64,000 nt of DNA from positions 1,969,501 to 2,033,500 of the forward strand of contig NC_016459.1 in assembly GCF_000226115.1 (NCBI RefSeq), in the 5' to 3' direction. This document shows, piece after piece, positions 49,233 to 61,249 of this stretch. This DNA is from Thermothielavioides terrestris NRRL 8126. Its lineage: Eukaryota > Ascomycota > Sordariomycetes > Sordariales > Chaetomiaceae. Under the pieces are notes generated by a model, which did no database searches, was not told where the DNA came from, and saw only the letters and a program-made list of their open reading frames with translations. Every line of letters starts with the position of its first letter. The first letter of the stretch is position 1. The position numbers and the translations under genes were made by a program.

Positions 49233-49719
49233 TAAATTAGAGCAATAGACTACCTAGATATAGGGACCTAGTTTTTCTATTCGTTTCAATATATTATATT
49301 CGTTGCTAGGGGGTCTAGCCCTCTAATTATATATATTTAAGTAGGCTAAGCCTATCTTCTTTATTATTAAGTAAGATATTCAATAGTTGTAAATATATAT
49401 TCGTCGACACTACGTTGGTAGTTCTCCTTCTTCTAGGAAGGCTATCGAGCCTCTCCTTTTATTGTCCTACCTCTGTCTAGACAATAGGCATTCGAGCTAT
49501 TAAGCTCTAACTATATTCTTATTATCTTTTGTCTTTCTACTATATTCCACTAGACGTATCTAAGCTATGTATCTTCCTCTTAGGAGATATCCTTCCTACT
49601 ACTTAATATACACTATCTTTATCCGTCTAGAGGGACACTGCATTCCTTTGGGAGCTATCTTGCGCGCCTAGTCCTAGGTGTGGTAGGGTAGGTTAGTGTA
49701 GAGGTTTTGCACCATTTCA
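49233..49719 (+). repeat. B2 3' LTR
   Basis: This 487-bp LTR is a direct copy of 17165-17651 and starts TAAATTAGAG (G-to-A at the second base). It is followed by the target duplication ATAC (49720-49723), which belongs to the older B1 LTR. Confidence 0.9.
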
Positions 49720-49786
49720 ATACGACATATCGAAACGAATAGAAAAACTAGGTCCCTATATCTAGGTAGTCTATCACCTTAATTCA
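49720..49786 (-). repeat. B1 5' LTR, positions 1 to 67
   Basis: This inverted 67-bp piece of the B LTR starts (minus strand) TGAATTAAGGTGATAG. It is the part missing from 16742-17160. The four bases ATAG at 49787-49790 adjoin the LTR and may be the target duplication of B1 in the LINE. Confidence 0.88.
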
Positions 49787-49790
49787 ATAG

Positions 49791-50536
49791 TAGTACGCTA
49801 GTGTATCCTATCTAAATATAAAGAGGTTAGTGTTATCTATATACTCGACCGTTAAGAGCCTAATATATACCTCAAAGGCACGAAATAGAGGGGTAATAAA
49901 AAAGATAAACAGTGTCGACAACAGTAGCGAGCCTTATAGTGTACTTTGCTATAGAGTTGTAAGCTCGGCTATAATCCTATTAAACTATAGACGTATTATA
50001 CAATCCTCGAAATAGCTCTTTAAGAGTATAATTAGCTTCCTTTTAAAACCTAGTTCCTAGAGCGTATATAGTAGCTAGATCTAGTCGACCTAATTAAAAG
50101 CGCCTTTTAGGTCTAGCTACAATAGTAAAGCGTAGGCGCTATACGTCTATACCGTCTTTACTACATTAGTCACTACCTAGATCGCTATTTCTATAGACCT
50201 ATATTGTTAAAAGCCTATCTATATCTCTAGGAGTAGCTTATACACCTTAGCTATATATATTACTTAGTCTATAATAGCTACTTCAATGATTTTGCTTACT
50301 ATACTAAATAGCGATATTAAGTAGTACGCCCCTATCTCTGTTAGCTGCTTTAGAGACTTCCCTAGCTTCCTAAAGACAACTACCTATATAGTATAGAATT
50401 TATATAGGAAATACTCTAGCTTAAAGCAAATATATATAATCGCTATAAGCACCTCTAATAGCTTGCCCTCCTTATTATAAGCCTTAAGGAACTTATTAGT
50501 AAAGAGGTCTTTACTAAACGCTTTGTTTAATCCTAT
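49791..50536 (-). pseudogene. LINE ORF2, reverse transcriptase core (truncated, RIP-damaged)
   Basis: The minus-strand frame shows non-LTR RT motifs in order: KAFSKDLFTNKFLKA; FRKLGK; the RSIEIA-type motif; LDLKGAFNQVD near 50100; QGSLLLSTLF; and YIDNTNLFIF near 49810, the decayed YADD box. Stops are TAG/TAA. The frame is cut at 49790 by B1, so the RT C-terminus and 3' end should lie beyond B1, left of the window. It joins in frame with 51033 after removal of the solo B LTR and one ATAG. Confidence 0.85.
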
Positions 50537-50540
50537 ATAG

Positions 50541-51028
50541 TGAATTAGGGTAATAGACTACCTAGACATAGGGACCTAGTTTTTCTATTCGTTTTAGTGC
50601 ATTGCATTCGTTGCTAGGGGGGTCTAGCCCTCTAATTATATATATTTAAGTGGGCTAAGCCCATCTTGTTCGTTAAAAAGCAAGACATTAAGCAGTTGTT
50701 AATATATATTCGTTAGCACTACGTTAGTAGTCCTCCTTCATCTAGGAGGGCTATTAAGCCTTTCCTTTCGTTGTTTTACCTCTATCTAGACGATAGGCAT
50801 TCGAGCTATTAAGCTCTAACTATATTCTTATTGTCTTTTATCTTTCTGCTATATCCTACTAGACGTACCTAAGCTATATGTCTTCCTCTTAGAAGACATC
50901 CTTCCTACCACTCGATATACACTATCTTTATCCGTCTAAAGGGACACTACATTCCTTTAGGAGCTATCTCGCACGCCTAGTCCTAGGTGTAGTAGGGTAG
51001 GTTAGTGTAGAGGTTTTGCACTATTTCA
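50541..51028 (+). repeat. Solo LTR of family B in the LINE
   Basis: This 488-bp LTR is flanked by a perfect 4-bp duplication ATAG (50537-50540, 51029-51032). Removing it restores the LINE frame (EIIEIISY, then IGLNKAF), which proves the boundaries and the 4-bp duplication size of the family. Confidence 0.93.
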
Positions 51029-51032
51029 ATAG

Positions 51033-52564
51033 CTTATAATCTCTATAATTTCAATACTATAAACCTCTTAGTTGATAGGCGCAGTATTACGAAAAGACCC
51101 CTTAGGCTAGTCTTAATTAGAGATACTATTGTACTACGCCTATAGTGTAGGAAAGAAGTGCTTTACTAGCACCTTAGCCTTCTAGGTATACATTATAGTG
51201 CTCTAGGGCTCGCTAGGCCCTAGCTAGAGCATTAGCAACGCTAGAGGTTTAGAGCGTTAGTAGCTTTAAAGTTATATCTACCATTCGATATCCTACATTA
51301 GCTTCTACTCCTTTGACACTTTAGTAAAAGAGCAGCGCTAATATATCGTCTACAACTACCTAGTATAGCGCTTAAACCGCTATACTACCTTACAGTAGTA
51401 CATTTAGGAGCTCGCTATATAGCTCTATCGCTAAGTACACTTAGCCCTCTTTACTTCCTATATCGCCTTATCAATTTCGAGGTTCTACTATAGTATATAA
51501 GATCTCCGATTTAGCTTCTAGTATAGCGCTACTACGTCTACAATACTAGTCAACTTATATATTAGGGTATCTACTATATCCTTAAGTTGCTCTACTATAT
51601 TAACCTCCTCTAATAGGGTAAGGAACTGCGCCTTAGCTTTACACCTTTTTTAGTCTAATAGCGCCTAGCTATAGCTTAGCGATATAGTAGCTCTACTACT
51701 ACTCTCCTTCAACGGCACTTTAGCTACCTAGGACATATAGTCTAAGCCTACTAAGTCGAATAGCCCTAGCCACTATATACTACTGCCCTATATTGCCTAG
51801 ATATAGTTGATTGTACTATCTCTATTGCTATATCGAACTTAGATAGACGTACTATAAAGCGTATAGAGCTCAAGCTCCTATTCTACTACAATCTAAAACA
51901 ATGTACCTATTAACTAAGAGGTTCTATTATACTTGTCCTATATTAGATAATAGACATTAAAGTCGCCTATAAGTATATTACGCCTTTTTAGCTCCTACTT
52001 TACTAAGGTATAGAGTAGTGATCGCTACCCTAGCTTCTAGTTAAACAAATAGATAGACTATATTGTAAAGGGGTCCGACCCCTCCTTCTTAAACGTTACT
52101 ACTACCTAGTCTTCCCTAGCCTTAGTAGACTATATTATATAGTCGAGGCGTTTACTTATATATAACGCTACCCTACTAGCACTATATATTATCTTATACT
52201 ACCTATCTCGCTTATAGGGTAGGGTAGATAGAGTCGTAGTTAGATAGATCGGTAGCTTTTAAATCGCTACTAGGTCAAACTCCTCTCTCCTCTTTAACGT
52301 CTAATTAAAGCGGTATCTACTACTATTGGTATTCTAGTAGAGCACCTTTAGCGTTATAGCTATATACTTAGCGTAGAACAGAGGCCCTTAGTTATAACTA
52401 TATTAGGCTATAAAGCTAGCTCTACGCTTATATTATATAGGGGTGCTATATAAATGGTACTTCTATTTCATACTCTAGCCCCTTAGAACGTTTATAAAAG
52501 CACTCTAAACTAGAATAGGTCTATACCATTAGAGCGCCCTACCCTCTAGATGTCGATAGGCTAG
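51033..52564 (-). pseudogene. LINE ORF2, endonuclease and linker, with ORF1-end trace (RIP-damaged)
   Basis: The apurinic endonuclease domain of a Tad/I-type LINE is readable on the minus strand: start near ITLKVLYQNTN (about 52360), FDLVAIQK (about 52280), ILIGDFNVYY (about 51960; family GDFNxHH), and SSTINYIQ-type sequence near 51830. A linker to RT follows. The stretch upstream of about 52400 reads as further coding but I cannot place it. The right end is cut by GypA copy 3, so the 5' end of the LINE is outside. All stops are TAG/TAA apart from frame ambiguities. Confidence 0.82.
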
Positions 52565-52950
52565 TGTCACAGCAAGGTAAAACAAGTGCTAGATAACTCG
52601 TAGCTAAATTAATCCTCGATTGACGAAGACTTCAAGTCTAAAGAGAGAGAGGAAAACTATTAATATATGGGTGGAAAACTGTACTAAAATACCTTAGGTA
52701 GTATATATAGACAATTTGCAGTAGAGCTACAATTTACAATAGGGCTACAAAGTCTATACGCTATAGAGTAAGACGCAGTTCGCTTTATTAGCGCGTTTTT
52801 CCCTATTGGCAAGTCAACCCCTCCTTCTTAATCTGGAAGTCGACTCGAATCCTATAAATCTACTAACTTAGGAAGTTATATAAGCGTATAGTTATATAAT
52901 AGGTCTATATGTAAGTTATATAATAGTAGTTAGTATACTATACCGTTATA
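52565..52950 (-). repeat. GypA copy 3, 3' LTR
   Basis: A 386-bp LTR on the minus strand, adjoining the C-run (52953-52961) that is the complement of the polypurine tract. Its outer end, TGTCACAGCAAGG, preserves the sequence that shows the LTR ends in CCGTGACA. Confidence 0.93.
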
Positions 52951-55900
52951 TTACCCCCCCCTCGAAAAAACGGTATACCTATACAATGGATATATTGTAG
53001 TCCTTCGCTAGCTATTGGTAATTAGAAGAGTTGGTTCGCAAGCCTATTTTTTATAAAGTTTATACAATTAAGTTCTATAGGACTTAGAAATCTGCCCTAT
53101 AGCCTACTAGGCTATACAAGTCGTTGTATCTAGGCTAGTAGGTATATAAGGGAGCTAGAATAAAATGTTATCCTACGACCTTATAGTAGGTTTATATGTA
53201 TACGCGACGTCTCCTAGATCGAGTTGGATTATATTGTCCCTTAGGTACTAGCAGGTTATTATCTACATATTTGTTATTGAAGTAATCCTCCTTATAAACT
53301 TTTAGCTATTGTAATAACCATTGTAGTAGTCTAGCTATATAGGGGAATACTTTATAGAATTCCTAGAGGCAGTATAGTATATTCTTAAAATTAGTAGCGT
53401 TGTACTAGTTAGGGTCTTCGCTTTAACCGATCTATTTAATATAGTATTAGAGTTTCCTTTTAAATATTTAAGAGGTAAGAATCTTTTTGATTTACTATTC
53501 TAACTCGTTATCCACCTTAATTAGCGGCTTAGGCTAGGGTTCTTAGCTTAGCAATAGGTTATTTAGTACTTTCTAAAGTTGATCTAAGGTAAATACTAGA
53601 TATATCTTCTAGGTCTTAAGTAGCTTTAGCTTATAGGAATAACCCTTCTTAGCGATAATTAGAAAAGGCCTAGCGATAGAGTAATCAAGCTTATCGCTTA
53701 GTTGGTTTATCTATTAATAGCCCTTTATAATATAGACCTCTTAGCTAACTTTAAACTCTTCTAGTCGTTAATACTTATCTATTTACCGCTTTTAGTCTTT
53801 CTAGGCTTTTTATATACTTTCTTTAGCGAATTAGACAATAGAATTAATTCTAGAGAGTATCTCCTAGGCTTTAATACAATTAAGCTTGTCTTTAATACTA
53901 TTAAATTCTTAAATATACTCCTACTAATTATAAGTTATCTAAGAGAATATACTAGTCTCGACTTCGAATAAAGCAAAGCTAATAGATAAATAGAGAAAAA
54001 TAGCTTAAGTAAAATCTATTATAAGCAATAATTCTAACTAATTGTTTTAAAAATAGTTAATAAATAGGTATAGACACTAGTTAAGGTATTGATTTATAAT
54101 TTTAGTCTACCTATCTATCTAAGAGTACTCTAAAGAAGAGAGGTGTAGATTAATTCTAAGGATCTTATAGAACTTGTCTTAGAATACTAAGATAAATTAA
54201 AGGCCTTAGTTTAAAGTAATCGATTCTAAGGCTCTATAAGTATACTAAATATACTAATAGTAGAGTTATACTATTTCTTTAGTAGTAGTAGTCTTATAAT
54301 AGAGGAGTAAGTAACTACATTTCTCTAAGTAGTCTACTACGACGAAGACTTAGTTATAGCCCAACTTGTCCTAGGGCATTGTATAGAAGTCTATAGTAAC
54401 GTGCTACTAAGGTCTTATAGGGATTTCCAAAGGCTTAAAGTGGCCTAGTAGCTTGTTATAGAGTATATAGGAATGTCGATAGGTCTAGTATTTCTAGACG
54501 AACCTATTGATATCTCCTATTTGCCCTAGCTAGAAGTATTGTCTCTAAACTAACTTTTATATCTTATTTCTACCTAAATAGGCTATAGAGATTTAATTGT
54601 AGATCTTAGCTAATAGATAGGTTCTTAGGTAACTATCTAATAGAACTATTAGCCTCTCTCCCTTTAGTAGAAAGCTATTGTCGTTTAGAGTCTAATCGGT
54701 ATTATTCTAGTAAGTAAGCTCTTAAAAGCTTTCTAGGGCTTTATTCTTTTAGTTCGCTTTAAAGATAGTATCTACTAGTTTATATTCCTCGAATTATTAT
54801 AGGTAAAATAGCTTAGATTCGTTAGCTTCGATTTAATAGATTATATATTATAAGTCGTACTTAGTAAGCTCCTTAGGTAGCAACTCTAGTTCCTCTAAGA
54901 TCTATAGGTCTAGCTTGCTCTTAGAGAGGACTGTCTAGGTGTAATAGGCCTCTTAGACTTCCTTCTAGGTAGCGAGCTCTTCGGCCTTATAGGACAAAGC
55001 GTTGGCAATAGCGTTCTACTTGCTAGGTCGATAGACGATTTAAAAGTCTAGGGTAGAGAGGAGCTTAGCCTATCTAGCTTACTATATATTAAGTAGCCTC
55101 TTCTATATAAAGTATTGCAATATATAGTAGTCGAATAAGATATTAAACTGCTACTAGAGACTAAGTAGTACTAGGTACTATTCCTTAATAGTATATATAA
55201 TAGTAAAGAGTTCTTTATTATAGATAGGGTAATTGCTTTCTAGTCTAGATATCGTTTTTAAGAAGAACGTAATAAGGTACTAACTATCGTTGTATTTCTA
55301 CTAGAAGACTCTAGCTATAACTTCGCTAAATATATCGACTTTGATTTAGCTCTCCTTAGTAAAGTCGTAGTATTTAAGGAGTAGAGTATTAGTTATTCGC
55401 CTTTTAAGCTCTTAGAAAGCTTCTTTATACTCTTTAGTCTATTTAAATAGTTTTCTTTTAATGATTAGGCGCTATAGAGGTTGTATAATCCTTCTATACT
55501 TATAGATAAATTAATAATAAAAGTTGTAGAATCTAAAGAAAGCTTATACCCCTTATATAATAGTAGATCGGTCCTAAGAAACTACTGTTTTAATTTTCTT
55601 TAAGTCTACTTAGACGCCTTTAGTACTAATAATAAACCTAAGGAACTTAGTCTTAATAGTATAAAATTCGTATTTCTTAATGTCTACCTAGAGACCTACT
55701 TTATATAGCTTTTAGAGGATAAGTCGTATATATTTACAATGTTCTTCCTTGTTCTAAGAGTAGATAATTAAGTTATTAATATAGACGGTTATAAATATAT
55801 CGAAGTACTCGAAGAACTAGGAATTAACAAATCGCTAAAAGGTAATAAGTCTATTATAGAGGCTAAACGGTAGGACCTTATAGTAGAATTGGCTATAGTA

Positions 55901-57225
55901 GGTTTAGAAGGTCGTTAGGTCTTCGCTTCTAAAAGTAAGTCAGATCTAGTAAAAGGCTTACTAAATATCAATCTTAGTAAAGATTTTAGCGTTTCTTAGT
56001 TATTATAAGGTTTTATTAATATAAAGTAGTAGATAGTAGTCTTTAACAATAACTTTATTTAGAGCTTAGTAGTCAATGTAAAACCTTTAAATCCTATCTC
56101 CTTTGATAGCGAAAAGTATAGAAGAGCTATATAAGGTAGCATTTAGCTTAATAAAACCCTTCTATAGGTTTTTAACTAGGTATTTCTTTATAGTTTCTAG
56201 CTAGTTAAAGGTATAGGAGTATAGGAGGCTTACTCGCTAAGGTAGTAGTCTAGTAAGTTCAATCTTATAGTTGTATTTACGCTTTAGAGGCATCTTATTA
56301 GATTCTTTCTTTAAAAATATATTAGTAAATTTAGTAAAGTAAAGGTACTTTATAATCGTTTCCTTAACTTAGGTTTAGACCTTTTCGTCCTTATTATTGG
56401 GAAGTTTACTAATCTTCTTAGCCTTAATAGTTTAATCGATTTAAACAATTATAATAAATCCTAATATAGAATTTCCTTATTAGTTTCCCTTAAGGAACAT
56501 TTTATTAAAGGCTATAGTAGAGATGACTATAGCTTTAATTAGGTCCTTAAGAATCTATAGTCGCTTACCCTCTTCTATCTAGGAGGTGGCCTATTCCTTC
56601 TCTTCTTTAGGTGTTATAGGTCGAGTATAAGCCTTTAAGGAAATAAATTCCTCGCCTCTTAATGCCTAGTCTATCTTCTAAAGGCTATTGTCCTATACGC
56701 CTCTAAACAATATCTTCTAAGAGGGTTTCTTAGGGGGTTTAGTAAGATTATGCCTATTAATATATATTTTAGAGACTTCGAGTTATACTAATTAGTATAA
56801 TCCTAGGTTTACCTTAGGTTATATTAATCGATATATTCTTAGATCTTTAGTAGGCTATACTAATTAATAGAATTTATTAGATATAGGTTTAGAAAGTGAC
56901 TCTCTATACTTTAGTATTAATAGAGATTGCTAAGCCTTTTAATACTAGTTTTAACGCTCTATTACTTAGTTTCTCTACTTAGTATCTTTCTAGTGTTCAA
57001 GGTTTAGTGCTTTAGGAATAAGGGAGTTATAAAGAATCTTAAGGATATAACTCTATTCTAGATTATATAGTTTATCTTTAGGCTAGATCAATTAATATTA
57101 GCGAATATCTAGTAGGATATTATAGTAAACGAGCTAGTGTTAGCCTAGTAATAGCTAATGCTCCTTGCCTATATCGAGAGCTAGGAATAGGGTGTCCTTC
57201 TATATTTTCTTATTAATTCGGAGAT
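52951..57225 (-). pseudogene. GypA copy 3 pol (RIP-damaged, N-terminus cut)
   Basis: Minus-strand pol with chromodomain about 53308-53493, integrase about 53798-54528, RNase H about 55008-55368, RT about 55718-56248 and part of the protease up to 57225. It has the same TAG/TAA stop pattern as copies 1 and 2. Confidence 0.88.
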
Positions 57226-57611
57226 TATAACGGCATAGCACACTGACCACCGTCACATAACTTGCGTATAGACCTATTATATAACTACACGCCTATATAA
57301 CTTCCTAAGTTGGTGGATTTATAGGATTTAAATCGACTTCTAGATTCAGAAGGAGGGGTTGACTTACCAATAAGGAAAAACGCGCTAATAAAGCGAACTA
57401 CATCTTACCCTATAGTGTACAAACTTTGTAGCTCTACTATAAATTGTAGCTCTACTATAAAATGTCTATATATACTATCTAAAGTATTTTAATATAGTTT
57501 TCTACCTATATATTAATAGTTTTCCTCTCTCTCTTTAGACTTAAAGTCTTTGTTAATCAAAGATCAATTTAGCTATAAGTTATCTAGCACCTATTTTACT
57601 TTACTATAATA
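57226..57611 (+). repeat. GypA copy 4, 5' LTR
   Basis: A 386-bp LTR starting TATAACGGCATAGCACACTG. The leader 57612-57920 is noncoding. Confidence 0.93.
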
Positions 57612-57920
57612 TTACTTTAAGTCTTAGTACTATAGGCCTACAAAGGCGATACAATATCTAATATAGTCTTTCCTAATAGGACTAGTTTAGTTAGCTAAGG
57701 AACTCGAATCTCTGATAGAACCTTTGGCTTATCGACAATGCAATACAATAGGTTAGCTAGGAACCAATTAGCACTAAGGATAAACTGTTAAGTGTATAAT
57801 AGGTTGCCGATAGTAAAGCAACCTCTAATCAACTAGCGGTAAGCAGTGCAATCACTTTATTAAGACAATTCAACTATATCAATCGATAGAAGAAGTCCTA
57901 AAAGAGGTATAACTCCGACA

Positions 57921-59719
57921 ATAGCTTATAAGATAAAAAACGTAGGTTATACTCCTAGACCTACTAAATAAAGCTAGAACACCTAGAAGATTAATCTAGT
58001 AGACCTTCGCAAATTTAATATAGGAGGTAACTAAGGTATCTAAATTCGATTAAAGATTAGTGATTTAACTTCGTTTAGCTTTTAAACTCGAATAACCGCT
58101 AATTTAATTAAGGAATATAAACTTATAAATTCTATTCCTAAGTTTTTTAACTAAATTAGCTAGATCGAGCATTTAGCTAAGGAATAGAAGATAGATTTAA
58201 TTAAGTGCTATCTAAGGCTTAAGAATAAGTATATCGCTATTGCCTATTTCCTTTAAGATAACAAACTAATTATTTCTAAAGAGATCTAGCTGTTAAGTAC
58301 TAAATAGGTCGATTAGTTACAAGGCAACGATCTTATTAAAATAATTCGATTAATCATTATATAGTACAATATAGCAATTAGATAGGCTATAGCCCTATAA
58401 GTCACCTACAATATACTAGCTAATTCAATAGCAATGCTACTTATAAAAGTTTAGTAGTTTAAGTAAGAACAAAGCAATATCCCTAACCCTAAAGAACTTT
58501 CTACTTTATACGCCTAAGTCGAGGTACTTTTATATAATAAGATAGTACTAGAAGACGAGAGGATAGAGCTCTTTAAGAAGATTACTAATATAGTTAATCT
58601 ATAGGGCTAAACTATACCTTCGACCTAAACTAAACTAATATAAACCGAGCTATACTCAGAGTTATATAATCCTAATCGTCTAATCCTAATAACTAAAAAG
58701 ACTTTTAAACCTATAACTTATATAAAAACTATAAAGATTATTAACCCTAAGAAGTTTATTAATAGCAAAGACCTAAAGTATTTAATATAGAAGGTAGCTA
58801 TACTTTAGAAGATTAAAAGGAACTATAAATTATTCCTAATAGAGAATTCGAAATTTAAATATACAATGTCCTTTATTAATAGCAAAGTAATAGAAGCTTT
58901 TATACTCTATTTTAAAGAAGATATAATAAAGCTAATTACTAATTTTAATAAGTTGTTCAACTTCTTAGATAGATTTTACACCGATCCTACTGAACTCTAC
59001 TATATAAAGAATAATTTTATAGTCTTAAAGATAGGATCTACGCTCTACTATAAGTTCTTTACTAAGTTTGTCTACCTTGCTATTAAGTCTAAGAAACTTA
59101 AGAATAAATAGAAAGAAGAATTCTATATTCAACTCTCTTAGAGCCTATATTTCTAGATAATAAGAGATCTAGTCGATTTGAATATTAGCTTTAACAACTT
59201 TACTTACCTTAGTTACTAGTTTTCTTTACTTTAAGAGATAGCTAAGAGGGATCAAAAGGATAGAAAATCCAATTTACTAAGATCTAGATAACTAAATAGA
59301 GGATTAACTCCTATAAAAAAGAAAGAAAAGACCCTTTAGCTAAATAGCTCTAATAGAGGCAAAGCTAAATTAGGATCTCCTAAGCTCTCTTAGAAAGAGT
59401 ATAATACTCTAAAAGAGGAGGGTAAATGCTTCTATTGCTAGGAGACTAGCTATATAAAGGCGTAGTACTTAAAACGTATTATAGCTACGATTAAAAAGAT
59501 AAAGGTAGACCTAGAGAAGATAATGAACTTAGTTAAAGAAAATAAGATTAAAACCGCTAAATCAGAAGACTAAGAGCTCTAGGGAAAGTAGACTCTAGCT
59601 TAGAGCTAGATATTAGGTTAGTAGTTACTTAGGTAGACCTTTAATAGATAGTAAATAGTTAAAGCCTCTCCTTCCCCTATATATTAGCTATTAATAGAAC
59701 TAGTATTACTATCACTATA
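57921..59719 (+). pseudogene. GypA copy 4 gag (RIP-damaged, start codon lost)
   Basis: The position of the family start ATG reads ATA here (G-to-A). The conserved capsid-like block is open at 58866-59111 (FINSKVIEAFILYF). The knuckle near 59426 keeps CFYC, but the His is Tyr. Confidence 0.83.
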
Positions 59720-60863
59720 TTTATTAACTCTAGAGCAAATGATTATACCTTCTTTAATTAAACCTATATAAAGTAAATCGCTAAGAAACTTAGCTTTAGA
59801 GGGATATTACTTAAGACTCTAATCTCTATAAAGGACTTCTAAAGCCAATTTATAGACCTTATCGACTTAATTCTAAGATTCGACCTTTAAATCAATAGAA
59901 GAATATAGAAGGATATCCTATTTCTAGCTCTTAATATAGGGAAAGAGTATTAGCTATTACTAGGCTAATAGTAACTCTTTTACTATAATATTTTATTAGA
60001 TACTTACTAATATCATTTAATCTAGCTTAAAGATAAACTATATAATCTAGAATAGAGTTATATCCTTAAGATGCTTTACAACTCCTTTATTCCTAAGGCA
60101 CTAAACCTTAAACACTAGAAGGACACTAAACAAAGAGACTAAGCAATAGAGCGTTAAGACTAATGTTAAAAAGCTTAGTAGCAACTATAAATACTAAAAT
60201 ATAGAGAGTTACTCTCTAAACCTATACCTAATAAATTTTACTAATTAGTATAGCCTTTTAAAGATCTAAGAATATATCAATTAGTATAACCTAAGGTAAG
60301 CCTAGGATTATCCTAATCGGTATAACTCGAAGTCTTTAAAATATATACTAATAGGTATAATTTTACTAAACCCTCTAAGAAACTCCTTTAGAAAATATCG
60401 TTTAGAGGTATATAGGACGATAGCCTCTAGAAGATAGACTAAGTATTAAAAGGCAAGGAATTCATTCCCTTAAAGACCTATACTCGACCTATAATACCTA
60501 AGGAAGATGAGGAATAGGCTACCTCCTAGGTAGAAAAGAGCAAGCAACTATAGATTCTTAAGAACCTAATTAAAGCTATAGTTATCTCTACTATAGCCTT
60601 TAATAAAATGTTCTTTAAAGGAAACTAATAAGGAAATTCTATACTAGGATTTATTATAATCGCTTAGATTAACTAAGCTATTAAAGCTAAAAAGATTAAT
60701 AAACTTCTTAACGACGAAGATAAAGAGGTCTAAGCCTAAGTCGAAAAAGTAATTATAAAGTATCTTTACTTTACCGAATTTACTAATATATTTTTAAAGA
60801 AAGAATCTAATAAGATACCCCTAAAGTGTAAATACAACTATAAAATCGAACTTACTAGACTAC
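59720..60863 (+). pseudogene. GypA copy 4 pol, protease to start of RT
   Basis: The protease is recognisable from about 59720 (a FINS-type start where copies 1 and 2 have FVDS), then the linker to RT follows. It ends at ELTRL in front of RT, where copy 5 is inserted. The last five bases, ACTAC (60859-60863), are the candidate target duplication. Confidence 0.82.
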
Positions 60864-61249
60864 TGTCACGGCAAGGTAAAACAAGTGCTGGATGACTCGT
60901 AGCTGAATTGATCCTCGATTGACGAAGACTTCAAGTCTGAGGAGAGAGAGGGAAACTATCAATATATAGGTAGAAAACTGTGCTCAAATACCTTAGGTAG
61001 TATATATAGACAATTTATAGTAGGGCTACAATTTGTAGTAGAGCTACAAAGTCTATATATTGTAGGGTAAGACGTAGTTCGCTTTATTAGCGTGTTTTTC
61101 CTTATTGGTAAGTCAACCCCTCCTTCCTAATCTAGAAGTCGACTCGAATCCTATAAATCCACTAACTTAGGAGGTCACGTAAGTGTATAGTCACGTAATA
61201 GGTCTATATACAAGTTATATAACGGTAGTTAGTGTACTATGCTATCACA
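60864..61249 (-). repeat. GypA copy 5, 3' LTR
   Basis: A 386-bp LTR whose outer end TGTCACGGCAAGG is unmutated. The complement of the polypurine tract (a run of C at 61253-61260) follows directly. Confidence 0.93.

Larger units (their letters stand above)
17165..49719 (+). mobile_element. LTR element B2, about 13 kb after removal of nested inserts
   Basis: Both ends are direct 487-bp LTRs (17165-17651 and 49233-49719). The flanks are a 4-bp target duplication, ATAT on the left and ATAC on the right, one C-to-T change apart. Removing the mariner (24795-26220) and GypA copy 2 with its inserts (30615-48775) leaves about 13 kb. The order is 5' LTR, leader, gag, pol, an acidic tail after integrase, an antisense frame, a sense Ulp1-like gene, polypurine tract, 3' LTR. 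The solo LTR at 50541 also has a 4-bp duplication, supporting that size for the family. The cargo genes lie inside the LTR boundaries. Confidence 0.85.
52565..57225 (-). mobile_element. GypA copy 3, 3' two-thirds (minus strand), cut by copy 4
   Basis: The copy starts at the 3' LTR and runs back to a point in the protease that corresponds to position 3133 of copy 1. Base-for-base spacing with copy 1 is kept (coordinate 60358 minus the copy 1 position). GAGAT at 57221-57225 is the probable target duplication of copy 4. Its own left flank is GCTAG (52560-52564). The missing gag and 5' LTR should lie beyond copies 4 and 5. Confidence 0.92.
57226..60863 (+). mobile_element. GypA copy 4, 5' half (plus strand), cut by copy 5
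   Basis: It begins with a complete 5' LTR inserted in copy 3 and continues colinear with copy 1 (copy 1 position plus 56750) to the start of RT (copy 1 position 4113). Copy 5 then interrupts it. It is the most heavily mutated copy at many sites. Confidence 0.92.

Noticed and set aside
49233..49786. A 553-bp MITE with 64-67 bp terminal inverted repeats
   Set aside because: The inverted end belongs to the older B1 LTR. The other B LTRs, including the solo copy at 50541, end without it.
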